This document shows positions 16,659 through 24,659 of a stretch of DNA of 64,000 nt, piece after piece. The DNA is from CAKSHC01 sp045595395 (GTDB lineage Bacteria > Bacillota > Clostridia > Oscillospirales > UMGS1783): contig JAZOAH010000002.1 of the NCBI GenBank assembly GCA_045595395.1, positions 1-64,000 of the forward strand, written 5' to 3'. A program made the position numbers and the translations under genes. The notes below the pieces were generated by a model. The model was not told the origin of the DNA and did not search any database. It saw only the letters and a list, made by a program, of their open reading frames with translations. Positions within the stretch are counted from its first letter, which is position 1; every line of letters begins with the position of its first letter.

Positions 16659-17378
16659 TTATAACGATTTTAAATAATTGATTTCCGCATCGGTTAAAAA
16701 CCGCGTTTGACCGGGCTTAATGTTACCTAATCGCAGTTGGCCGATCGACTCTCGCTTTAATAGTTTAACATCCAAGCCTAATTGTTCACACATGCGACGG
16801 ATCTGACGGTTTTTACCCTCATAGATGGTAATATGAAAGACACTTCGGGTCTCACTTTGCTCCCTCACCTTGATCTCGGCCGGCTGCAACTGCTCTCCGT
16901 CATCCAATGCCATGCCCTGGCTCATTGTCTCGATGTGTGCAGCGGTCAGTTCTCCGTTAACAGTGACGCGATAGGTCTTTGGAATATGAGCGGCTGGTGA
17001 TGCCAGACGATTAGCCAACTCGCCATCATCCGTTAGTACCAGCATACCCTCGGAATCCTTGTCTAATCGACCAACCGGATATACACGTGCGCTGATGTTG
17101 GGAATAAGATCTTTAACACAGCGGCGCCCCAGCTCGTCATTGAGTGTTGTGACAAAGCCGCGAGGCTTATAAAGAATCAAATAGGATGGCTTGCGATACA
17201 CCGTGCGTACCGGCTTGCCATCAACTGCGATCTTTTCAGTTCCCAGGACAGTTTGCCCAATGACCGCTTTCTTACCGTTGACTGTGACTCGACCCTCATG
17301 GATCAGTTCTTCTCCCTGACGGCGGGAACAAAGCCCTTGGTCAGCTAAATATTTTTGTAAACGTATCGGTTTCTCCAT
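16659..17378 (-). CDS. 16S/23S rRNA pseudouridine synthase, RsuA/RluB family
   Basis: Isomerises a specific uridine in rRNA. The 239-residue protein has an N-terminal S4 RNA-binding domain (residues 1-60, IRLQKYLADQGLCSRRQGEEL) and the catalytic domain with Asp in PVGRLDKDSEGMLVLTDDG. The C-terminal GKNRQIRRMCEQLG is typical of RsuA/RluB/RluE/RluF. RluB-like activity (23S helix 89) is most common for such genes in Firmicutes, but RsuA specificity cannot be excluded. Confidence 0.9.
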   Translation of the reverse strand: MEKPIRLQKYLADQGLCSRRQGEELIHEGRVTVNGKKAVIGQTVLGTEKIAVDGKPVRTVYRKPSYLILYKPRGFVTTLNDELGRRCVKDLIPNISARVYPVGRLDKDSEGMLVLTDDGELANRLASPAAHIPKTYRVTVNGELTAAHIETMSQGMALDDGEQLQPAEIKVREQSETRSVFHITIYEGKNRQIRRMCEQLGLDVKLLKRESIGQLRLGNIKPGQTRFLTDAEINYLKSL

Positions 17379-17419
17379 TCTCCGCCCTCCTATCCGTATA
17401 TTTTATATGATTTGCTCAT

Positions 17420-18553
17420 TTATAGCAATAAGAAATTTAAAATTCTTTTCATTTCGTATAAAAGATTTTTTTCAGCAATTGGTACAGCCCCTACATCAGT
17501 CAGGGAAATCATATCATATTCTGCCACTTTTGTGTCTTGATATAGTACATAGAGCTTCCCTATTGTCTGTCCTTTCTTGATCGGTGCAATCAGCATGCGG
17601 TCGGCAACAAAAACAGTTTTATAGGAAAAATGGTCACCCTCTTGCGGCAGTAATATGGCAGATGCATTACCCGCTAAAACTTCATTTTGCACCCCACCGC
17701 CCACCGGGACCGTGACGGTTATATCAAGCGGCTTTGCCAACTTTGTTAACTTCATGCGTGAAAAACCGTAATCCAATAGCCTCATATGATCATTCCAATC
17801 ATCGGGTGCAGCGAGAGTGACGCAGACTAAACGAATGCCGTCCTTTTCCGCAGAAGATACAAGACACCGCCCGGCTGCTTTGGTGTACCCTGTTTTCAAG
17901 CCGGTTGCATTGGGATACATGCGCAATAACGAATTGTGATTGGTATAGGAATGTGTGATTGAGTCAACGGTTGTAAAGGTCACATTTTTTGACGAGGCAA
18001 TATAAGAAATAATAGGATCTTGATTCGCCATGCGTCCGATTTGTGCCAATTCTCGGGCTGTTGTGTAATGTTCTTCATCGGGGAGACCTGAGGGGTTGGT
18101 AAAGTGCGTATTCTCTAGCCCCAGTTCGGCAGCGCGCTGATTCATATAATCAATAAATGCCTCTCGATCACCGCCACAGGCATGTTCGGCTAAAACTTCT
18201 GCGGCGTCATTACCGGAGCTGAGAAGCAGTGCATACAATAACTGCTCAACGGTAAGTCGCTCACCGGGCTTTAAATAGGCGCTACTTCCCTCGGTCGCTG
18301 CGGCTGTGGGGCTTACTGTAACAATTTCTTCCAGTGGACAACACTCACGAATCATAAGCGCAGTAAAAAGTTTTGTTGTACTGGCCATCGGCATGATCTT
18401 ATCGGCGTCTTTTTCATAGAGTACATATCCGGTCATCGCTTCAATTAGGATACAACTTTTTGCCGATATTGAGATCTCAGCCTGTACAGGCGCACGAAAA
18501 ATGGTCAATGATAGGACAACAAGACAACTAAAAAGCCGCTTCATGGTTTTCAT
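17420..18553 (-). CDS. dacF: D-alanyl-D-alanine carboxypeptidase (DacF/PBP5-like, S11)
   Basis: Penicillin-binding protein that trims the terminal D-Ala from peptidoglycan stem peptides. An N-terminal signal peptide covers residues about 1-25. The serine-hydrolase triad motifs are MASTTKLF (SxxK), LSSGNDAAE (SGN) and GLKTGYTKAAG (KTG). A C-terminal beta-rich PBP5 domain follows, ending in a hydrophobic segment that may anchor it to the membrane. GGGAGG precedes the ATG at 18553. Length 377 is normal. The DacF symbol reflects clostridial usage; a vegetative DacA role is equally possible. Confidence 0.9.
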   Translation of the reverse strand: MKTMKRLFSCLVVLSLTIFRAPVQAEISISAKSCILIEAMTGYVLYEKDADKIMPMASTTKLFTALMIRECCPLEEIVTVSPTAAATEGSSAYLKPGERLTVEQLLYALLLSSGNDAAEVLAEHACGGDREAFIDYMNQRAAELGLENTHFTNPSGLPDEEHYTTARELAQIGRMANQDPIISYIASSKNVTFTTVDSITHSYTNHNSLLRMYPNATGLKTGYTKAAGRCLVSSAEKDGIRLVCVTLAAPDDWNDHMRLLDYGFSRMKLTKLAKPLDITVTVPVGGGVQNEVLAGNASAILLPQEGDHFSYKTVFVADRMLIAPIKKGQTIGKLYVLYQDTKVAEYDMISLTDVGAVPIAEKNLLYEMKRILNFLLL

Positions 18554-18608
18554 TTTGATACCTCCCGAGATACAGTTATCTTATTCTCCTATCGGTAAAA
18601 AATGAATG

Positions 18609-18639
18609 AAAAAGCGAGAGAAACATTTGTTTCTCTCGC
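18609..18639 (-). terminator. Intrinsic terminator of rpsU
   Basis: A 12-base perfect stem (18614-18625 with 18628-18639) is followed on the minus strand by T5. It lies 13 bases after the rpsU stop. Confidence 0.9.
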
Positions 18640-18651
18640 CTGTGCAATTAC

Positions 18652-18828
18652 TTATTTGTATTTGCGCTTGCGTGCAGCTTCAGACTTTTTCTTGCGCTTT
18701 ACGCTGGGTTTCTCGTAGTGCTCTCTCTTGCGGAGTTCGGACAACGTGCCGTCCTTCGAGCAGGATCTCTTGAATCTTCTAAGAGCGCTGTCGAGCGACT
18801 CGTTTTCTTTAACTTTAACGACTGCCAT
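18652..18828 (-). CDS. rpsU: 30S ribosomal protein S21
   Basis: A 58-residue basic protein beginning MAVVKVKENESLDSALRRF and ending in a Lys/Arg-rich tail, the usual shape and length of bacterial bS21. S21 binds the 30S subunit near the anti-Shine-Dalgarno region and helps initiation. A GGAGGGAGGG run precedes the ATG. The gene is monocistronic: its own consensus promoter lies upstream and a terminator directly downstream. Confidence 0.96.
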   Translation of the reverse strand: MAVVKVKENESLDSALRRFKRSCSKDGTLSELRKREHYEKPSVKRKKKSEAARKRKYK

Positions 18829-18876
18829 TATGTTCTACCCTCCCTCCGAATATGAAACCTTCAAACTACGTGTTTA

Positions 18877-18905
18877 ATTATAATAAACCGATTTGCCGTT
18901 GTCAA
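18877..18905 (-). promoter_or_regulatory. Consensus promoter of rpsU
   Basis: Perfect -35 TTGACA (18900-18905), 17-base spacer and perfect -10 TATAAT (18877-18882), starting 9 bases after the leuS stop. This fits a highly expressed ribosomal protein gene. Confidence 0.92.
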
Positions 18906-18913
18906 GCAATATT

Positions 18914-21319
18914 TTACTTTACAACCAAGTTAATCAATTTATTTTTAACATAAATCGTCTTAAAGACCGATTTTCCGTCGATGGCCGCCTTGATTTTTTC
19001 GTCAAGAAGTGCCTTATTAACAACACTATCTTGCTCTTCATCGGGCGTAATGGCTATGACGCTGCGCAATTTGCCGTTGATCTGAACAGGGATATTGATG
19101 CTCTCATCTATGGTCTTGCTTTCATCATAGGTCGGCCAGACAGCAGATGTGGTAATATCCTGTTCATGCCCGCACAACTGCCACATTTCCTCGGCAAGAT
19201 GCGGAGCGAAAGGACTAACCAGGAGAATAAAGTCGCTCAGTGCCTTCTTGGTGATCGTGCCTTCGCTGTAGATATCATTAAGAAGAGCCATCAGGGATGC
19301 AATGGCGGTATTGAATTTCATATCCTCAATATCAGCCGAAACCTTTTTGATGGTCTTATGGAAATTCTTCTCCAGATTACCGTAATCGTCACCATCTTGC
19401 ATGATGTCAAGCAGGTTAAACACACGCTCCAGAAAACGTTTGCACCCCTTGATCGATTGGCTCGACCAGGGCGCAGCCTTTTCAAAGTCGCCAATAAACA
19501 TGATAAAGAGTCGCAGGGTGTCTGCACCATATTCAGCCACAACATCATCCGGATTCACGACATTTCCACGGGATTTGGACATTTTTTCTCCATTTTCACC
19601 CAGGATCATGCCGTGAGAGGTGCGCTTTTGATACGGCTCACAGGTAGGAACAACGCCGATATCATACAGGAACTTATGCCAGAAGCGAGAATATAACAGA
19701 TGAAGTGTGGTGTGCTCCATGCCGCCGTTGTACCAATCAATCGGCGTCCAATATTCTAACGCTTCTTTCGAGGCTAGTGCGTCCGAATTCTTCGGGTCAA
19801 TATAGCGCAGAAAATACCAAGACGAACCGGCCCACTGCGGCATGGTATCGGTTTCGCGACGTGCCGGCGCACCGCAATGCGGGCAGGTGGTGCTGATCCA
19901 ATCGGTCATCTTAGCCAGCGGCGATTCACCATTGTCGGTCGGCTCATAGCTCTCAACTTCGGGCAACTGGAGAGGTAATTCACTCTCGGGAATGGGTACC
20001 CAACCGCAATGCTTGCAGTAGACCATCGGGATCGGTTCACCCCAATAACGCTGACGAGAGAAGACCCAGTCGCGCAGTTTAAAGTTGACCTTTTTGCTGC
20101 CAATACCTTCGTTTTCAAAGAATTCGATGATTTTATCAATCGCTTCCTTTACCGACAAACCATTAAGGAATCCCGAATTGATCATGGTTCCGTTTTCGAT
20201 ATCGGTAAATGCCTTCTCCGAAATATCGCCGCCCGCAACAACCTGAATGATAGGCAGATTGAATACCTTGGCAAATTCATAGTCTCGAGTATCATGCGCA
20301 GGAACAGCCATAATAGCGCCTGTACCATACGACATCAAAACATAGTCCGACACAAAGATGGGAATCTCTTTCCCGGTTGCAGGATTAATTGCACGGATAC
20401 CGTCAAGGCATACGCCGGTCTTATCCTTATTGATCTCGCTACGCTCAAAATCACTCTTTCGTGCTGCCGCCGCTGCATATTCTTTAATCGCATCATAATT
20501 TTTCAGCAGAGCCTTGTTAGCATCAATCATCGGATGCTCTGGAGAAATAACCATGTAAGTAGCGCCAAAAATGGTATCGGGCCGGGTGGTGAAAATTAAC
20601 AGACTATCCCCTGCCGTCGTCTTAAACGACACTTCGGCACCATAACTCTTGCCGATCCAGTTTTTCTGCTGGATCTTAACGCGCTCGATAAAATCAACTT
20701 CATCCAAATCACTGATCAAACGATCGGCATACTCAGTGATCTTGAGCATCCACTGGCTCTTAACACGGCGTTCAACCGGCGAACCGCAGCGCTCACAAAC
20801 ACCATTGACAACCTCTTCATTGGCCAACACGCACTTGCAGGAGGTGCACCAGTTAACAGCCATCTCCTTTTTGTAGGCCAAGCCCTTCTTGAATAACTGC
20901 AAAAAGATCCACTGTGTCCACTTGTAATATTCCGGATCGGTGGTCGAGATCTCACGTGACCAGTCAAACGACATACCGGTTGCTTTGATCTGCTCCTTGA
21001 AATGTGCAATGTTTTGCTCGGTTACAATCTTTGGATGGATCTTATTCTTGATCGCATAGTTCTCCGTCGGCAAGCCAAAAGCGTCCCATCCGATCGGGAA
21101 CAGTACATTATAACCGTTCAAGCGGCGTTTACGAGCCACAACATCCATTGCCGTATACGGACGGGTGTGTCCTACATGCAGTCCCTGTCCGGACGGATAC
21201 GGAAATTCGATAAGAGCGTAAAACTTTGGCTTATCCGAATCGGTTCCGGTCCTAAAGGAATCATGCTTTTCCCAATGCTCTTGCCATTTTTTTTCGATTG
21301 CAGAAAAATCGTATTTCAT
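18914..21319 (-). CDS. leuS: Leucyl-tRNA synthetase
   Basis: Charges tRNA-Leu with leucine. The 801-residue class I synthetase has the HIGH-type motif HVGHTRPYT at about 47, an inserted editing (CP1) domain containing TTRPDTIFGATYM at about 245, the KMSKS motif EKMSKSRGNVV at about 575, and the anticodon-binding and C-terminal domains. GGAAGG lies 6 bases before the ATG. It is the last gene of the long housekeeping run. I see no T-box leader; upstream is directly rsfS. Confidence 0.97.
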   Translation of the reverse strand: MKYDFSAIEKKWQEHWEKHDSFRTGTDSDKPKFYALIEFPYPSGQGLHVGHTRPYTAMDVVARKRRLNGYNVLFPIGWDAFGLPTENYAIKNKIHPKIVTEQNIAHFKEQIKATGMSFDWSREISTTDPEYYKWTQWIFLQLFKKGLAYKKEMAVNWCTSCKCVLANEEVVNGVCERCGSPVERRVKSQWMLKITEYADRLISDLDEVDFIERVKIQQKNWIGKSYGAEVSFKTTAGDSLLIFTTRPDTIFGATYMVISPEHPMIDANKALLKNYDAIKEYAAAAARKSDFERSEINKDKTGVCLDGIRAINPATGKEIPIFVSDYVLMSYGTGAIMAVPAHDTRDYEFAKVFNLPIIQVVAGGDISEKAFTDIENGTMINSGFLNGLSVKEAIDKIIEFFENEGIGSKKVNFKLRDWVFSRQRYWGEPIPMVYCKHCGWVPIPESELPLQLPEVESYEPTDNGESPLAKMTDWISTTCPHCGAPARRETDTMPQWAGSSWYFLRYIDPKNSDALASKEALEYWTPIDWYNGGMEHTTLHLLYSRFWHKFLYDIGVVPTCEPYQKRTSHGMILGENGEKMSKSRGNVVNPDDVVAEYGADTLRLFIMFIGDFEKAAPWSSQSIKGCKRFLERVFNLLDIMQDGDDYGNLEKNFHKTIKKVSADIEDMKFNTAIASLMALLNDIYSEGTITKKALSDFILLVSPFAPHLAEEMWQLCGHEQDITTSAVWPTYDESKTIDESINIPVQINGKLRSVIAITPDEEQDSVVNKALLDEKIKAAIDGKSVFKTIYVKNKLINLVVK

Positions 21320-21349
21320 TTTATGCCTTCCTGTCAGCCTTGCGGCGTA

Positions 21350-21700
21350 TTATTCTTCAAATTGAGCAATGTCGATCTCCTCGGCATCCGCCCAAAGTTT
21401 TTCTAAGTTATAATAATCTCTTGCCGTGGGATGAAAAACATGCACCACAACACTATCGTAATCCAGCAATATCCAGTTCCCCGAACTGTAGCCTTCACGA
21501 TGCGAAACAACAACCCCTTCTTGCTCCAGTTTGAACTCAACCTCATCGGCAATAGCCTTGATCTGCGTGACCGATGTGCCGTTGCATATGATAAAATAAT
21601 CGGCTACAGCAGTCAATTTATCAATTTTAAGCACCTTGATATTGATGGCTTTTCGATTCTCCATGGCATTCACCACGATTTTGAGCATGTTATTCTCCAT
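21350..21700 (-). CDS. rsfS: Ribosomal silencing factor RsfS
   Basis: Binds ribosomal protein uL14 and prevents subunit joining during starvation. The 116 residues match the RsfS/Iojap family: ADYFIICNGTSVTQIKAIADEV, GWNWILLDY-like SSGNWILLDYDSVVVHVF and the C-terminal YYNLEKLWADA. It follows yqeK and nadD, the standard Firmicute order. AGAGGG lies 8 bases before the ATG. Confidence 0.95.
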   Translation of the reverse strand: MENNMLKIVVNAMENRKAINIKVLKIDKLTAVADYFIICNGTSVTQIKAIADEVEFKLEQEGVVVSHREGYSSGNWILLDYDSVVVHVFHPTARDYYNLEKLWADAEEIDIAQFEE

Positions 21701-22264
21701 TTATTTTGCCCTCTCTAAAAGTAATTGATTGTAGCACTCAAAGGTGTCCGGATGAATCGGTGACGACTTATCCAGCAATTCCTGAATCGTCTGTTTCATA
21801 GCCTGATACATCATGGCATCCAGTCCATTGTCTATTAAAGCTCGTACCTCGTCAACACCCGGAAAATCTCGGTTTACCTCAATATAATCGGCTAAATACA
21901 AAATTTTATCCAGCTTAGTCATGTGCCGACGTCCGGTCGTATGGTACCGCAGTGCATCCAAAATCATCGGATCGGTAATGTCAAGCCGATTCCGGGCATA
22001 TCCAGCCCCTGTTTTTGCGTGCAATAACTTGGGGGACCGAAGTTCCAAATCGGTCAACTCAATGCCAAATTCTGCACAGTAATCGAACTGCTCTAATACA
22101 CTGCACTCCTTTGTGATATCATGCAACATACCTGCAATCTGTGCTTGCTGCACATCTCCACCGTAGCGCAATGCCAAGTCTTTTGCCGCATCCACCACAC
22201 CAAGGGTGTGTCGGTATCGCTTGGGCGACAATATGTTTTTTACAATTGATTCATAGCGTTGCAT
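21701..22264 (-). CDS. yqeK: HD-domain hydrolase YqeK (diadenosine tetraphosphatase family)
   Basis: A 187-residue HD-superfamily protein. Metal ligands are visible as RYRHTLGVV, GMLHDITKE (HD), LLHAKTGA and LYLADYIEV. The family cleaves Ap4A symmetrically in characterised members. ATG 22264 is chosen because GGAG lies 6 bases upstream; this gives a 14-base overlap with nadD. Longer in-frame starts would run deep into nadD. Confidence 0.9.
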   Translation of the reverse strand: MQRYESIVKNILSPKRYRHTLGVVDAAKDLALRYGGDVQQAQIAGMLHDITKECSVLEQFDYCAEFGIELTDLELRSPKLLHAKTGAGYARNRLDITDPMILDALRYHTTGRRHMTKLDKILYLADYIEVNRDFPGVDEVRALIDNGLDAMMYQAMKQTIQELLDKSSPIHPDTFECYNQLLLERAK

Positions 22265-22847
22265 CATTTTCTCCGCAATACAACTGATGTTCCCGAATAT
22301 ATTGTTTAACAGCCGGATCAAGTCGGTCGAAATGGCTCTCTCCTTTTCGGATGTCGCTGGAACTGAGCACAATGGGCTTTAGGCGCAGCACCTTGCAGCG
22401 AGCACGATACTTGATCGCATAATACCATTTTTTTATAAGCATCTTGTGATAGACGCCCCGTTCACGAGCAGCCGTCACAATCGTAGCCAGCGAAAAAATA
22501 ACTTCCGGCTCCTTCCATGTCCCCATGGACAGAAACATATCACTTCCGCATATAAAATAAAGCTGATCACCGGGATGTTCTTTGGCTAATATGCGTAGCG
22601 TATCAGCTGTAAAGCTTTTCCCTTTACGCATTATTTCCATGTCTGAAACATCATAATCCGGGAATGCCAGTCGAGTCATGGCCAGCCGATGCTCCGGTTG
22701 ATTTTTCACTACCTCTTTATGCGGAGGTATGCTGGATGGGACGATGATCATCCGGTCAAAACGCATACGCCTAGTGACTTGTTCCAACAGAAACCGATGT
22801 CCTTTATGCGGCGGATTAAATGTTCCGCCAAAAATACCGATCTTCAT
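22251..22847 (-). CDS. nadD: Nicotinate-nucleotide adenylyltransferase
   Basis: Adenylates nicotinate mononucleotide in NAD synthesis. The 198-residue nucleotidyltransferase has GGTFNPPHKGH (HxGH-type motif) at the N-terminus and the LSSSDIRKGE (SxSSxxR) motif in the second half. It starts 3 bases after the yhbY gene and overlaps yqeK, the usual partner set. Confidence 0.96.
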   Translation of the reverse strand: MKIGIFGGTFNPPHKGHRFLLEQVTRRMRFDRMIIVPSSIPPHKEVVKNQPEHRLAMTRLAFPDYDVSDMEIMRKGKSFTADTLRILAKEHPGDQLYFICGSDMFLSMGTWKEPEVIFSLATIVTAARERGVYHKMLIKKWYYAIKYRARCKVLRLKPIVLSSSDIRKGESHFDRLDPAVKQYIREHQLYCGENDATL

Positions 22848-22850
22848 GGA

Positions 22851-23147
22851 TCAGTCTAAAACGATCTTTCGTTTTTCCGGATCGCCGGCCGGTCGGTATA
22901 GAACGATTTTCGAGCCAATGCACTGAACAACATCGGCATTCAGAGCATCAGCCAGTTGACCTGCGCAGTCTTTTGTTGCCATAAAGGCTGTTTCCAGCAC
23001 ATTGATCTTGATCATTTCCTTGATCTCCAGCGTTTCGTCTAGCTGACGGATCAGATTTTCAGAAACACCGGCTTTACCTACCTGCTCGGTAGCCTTCATT
23101 GTATTTGCCATTTTGCGCAACTGGGCGCGTTGTCCACTGGTAATCAT
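22851..23147 (-). CDS. yhbY: YhbY/CRM-domain RNA-binding protein
   Basis: A 98-residue single CRM domain, which associates with pre-50S ribosomes in characterised cases. VGKAGVSENLIRQLDETLE carries the GxxG-type loop region (GKAGVSE), followed by LIKINVLE-like IKINVLETA and a C-terminal IGSKIVLYRP. The start overlaps the rdgB stop by 4 bases. Confidence 0.93.
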   Translation of the reverse strand: MITSGQRAQLRKMANTMKATEQVGKAGVSENLIRQLDETLEIKEMIKINVLETAFMATKDCAGQLADALNADVVQCIGSKIVLYRPAGDPEKRKIVLD

Positions 23148-23743
23148 TTGTTGTCCTTCTCTTGTATTTCTCTTAATTTCATTCGTAAGGCAGCCAGCGC
23201 TGCTCCTCGGTGGCTGATGGCGTTTTTTTCATCATCAGTCAACTCGGAAAAAGTCTTTCCCTGTGAGGGAATATAAAAAATCGGATCATATCCGAATCCG
23301 CCTGTTCCGGCCGTTTCATGAGCAATCTCACCCAAACAACGCCCGGTAACGGTAAAGGTAATATCTTCAGACAAAACACAAGCGATCGCACACTCAAAAC
23401 TGGCAGAGCGATCCGATGCATCTCCCAGCTCCTGTTGCAGCAATGCAATCTTTTCGGAATAGGACGCTTCTTCTCCGCCGTAACGAGCCGAATAGATTCC
23501 CGGACGGCCATCTAAAGCATTCACACATAGCCCGGAATCATCGGCAATGGTGCCTATGCCCGTCAGATCGTATCCGCATTGAGCTTTTATCATGGCGTTT
23601 TCTTCAAAGGTTGTACCATCCTCGATCGGATCAAAGTCTATGCCCAATTCCTTAGGGATCACCGTATCAAATCCGAGCGGACCGAGTATTTCATCGATCT
23701 CTCTTTTTTTGTTAAGGTTGTTTGTGGCGATCAAAAGTTTCAT
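23144..23743 (-). CDS. rdgB: XTP/dITP diphosphatase (RdgB/HAM1)
   Basis: Removes non-canonical purine nucleoside triphosphates. The 199-residue Ham1 protein has the N-terminal LLIATNNLNKKREI (substrate loop), GTTFEENAMIKA, the metal/catalytic ADDSGLCVNAL and C-terminal FGYDPIFYIP and ISHRGAAL. It overlaps ftsY by 4 bases and yhbY by 4 bases. Confidence 0.96.
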   Translation of the reverse strand: MKLLIATNNLNKKREIDEILGPLGFDTVIPKELGIDFDPIEDGTTFEENAMIKAQCGYDLTGIGTIADDSGLCVNALDGRPGIYSARYGGEEASYSEKIALLQQELGDASDRSASFECAIACVLSEDITFTVTGRCLGEIAHETAGTGGFGYDPIFYIPSQGKTFSELTDDEKNAISHRGAALAALRMKLREIQEKDNK

Positions 23744-24648
23744 TCCAACAACCCCTTTGCATAACTCTCCGGCGAGAACAGATCAAAATCATCTGCCGCC
23801 TCACCAAGACCGACAAATTTAATAGGAATACCAAGTTGATGTAAGACGCCAATAGCCATGCCCCCACGGGCTGTACCGTCCAGTTTAGTCAGCACTATGC
23901 CGGTAAGGCCGGTTGCGTCGGCGAACTCCTTTGCCTGATTGATGGCGTTTTGCCCGGTCGTTGCGTCAATGACCAAGAGAAATTCTTTATCAGCATCGGG
24001 CAGTTCTCGATCGATCACCCGGCTCATCTTGGTAAGCTCATCCATCAAATACTTCTTATTGTGCAGACGGCCGGCCGTATCACAAACGATCACATCTTTA
24101 CCTCGTGCCCTAGCGGCGGAAATAGCATCAAACAAGACGGCAGCCGGATCACCACCCTCACGGTGCTTTACAATATCAATATTCAGACGATTGGCCCAAA
24201 TATCCAACTGCTCTGATGCTGCAGCACGAAAGGTGTCGCCGGCAGCCAGCAATACGCTTTTGCCATTATCATGGAGATATTTAGCCAGTTTGGCGCAAGT
24301 TGTTGTCTTCCCGGTGCCATTTACACCGATGACCATAATGACCGACGGCTTAGAGTTGATATTAAGGGCCATGGTTTCTGAAGACATCTGCTCAGTAATG
24401 ATCTGCACCAAAAGCGCACGGACCTGCTCGCCGGTCGATATCTTTTCCAGTTTCGCCCGTTTTTTCAACTCATCAATGATGGCTTCCGTCACCTCAACGC
24501 CGGCATCCGCCATGATCAGTGTTTCTTCCAGTTCCTCAAGAAAATCCTCATCCACCGAGCGGAAATTGGCCACCAACGAATGGATGCTTTCCCCGAATGA
24601 CTGGCGGGTTTTACTTAGTGTGTTTTTTAATTTTTCAAAAAGCCCCAT
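23740..24648 (-). CDS. ftsY: Signal recognition particle receptor FtsY
   Basis: GTPase receptor that docks SRP-ribosome complexes at the membrane. The 302 residues comprise just the NG domains: helical N domain (1-90), then G-domain motifs GVNGTGKTTTCAKLA, DTFRAAA, DTAGRLHNK and TKLDGTARGG. The acidic A domain of some homologs is absent, which is common in Firmicutes. It follows smc by 11 bases, the conserved smc-ftsY order. Confidence 0.97.
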   Translation of the reverse strand: MGLFEKLKNTLSKTRQSFGESIHSLVANFRSVDEDFLEELEETLIMADAGVEVTEAIIDELKKRAKLEKISTGEQVRALLVQIITEQMSSETMALNINSKPSVIMVIGVNGTGKTTTCAKLAKYLHDNGKSVLLAAGDTFRAAASEQLDIWANRLNIDIVKHREGGDPAAVLFDAISAARARGKDVIVCDTAGRLHNKKYLMDELTKMSRVIDRELPDADKEFLLVIDATTGQNAINQAKEFADATGLTGIVLTKLDGTARGGMAIGVLHQLGIPIKFVGLGEAADDFDLFSPESYAKGLLE

Positions 24649-24659
24649 GATGCATGCTC

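Noticed and set aside
21320..21349. T-box leader for leuS
   Set aside because: Only about 30 bases separate rsfS and leuS; there is no room for a T-box and no terminator.
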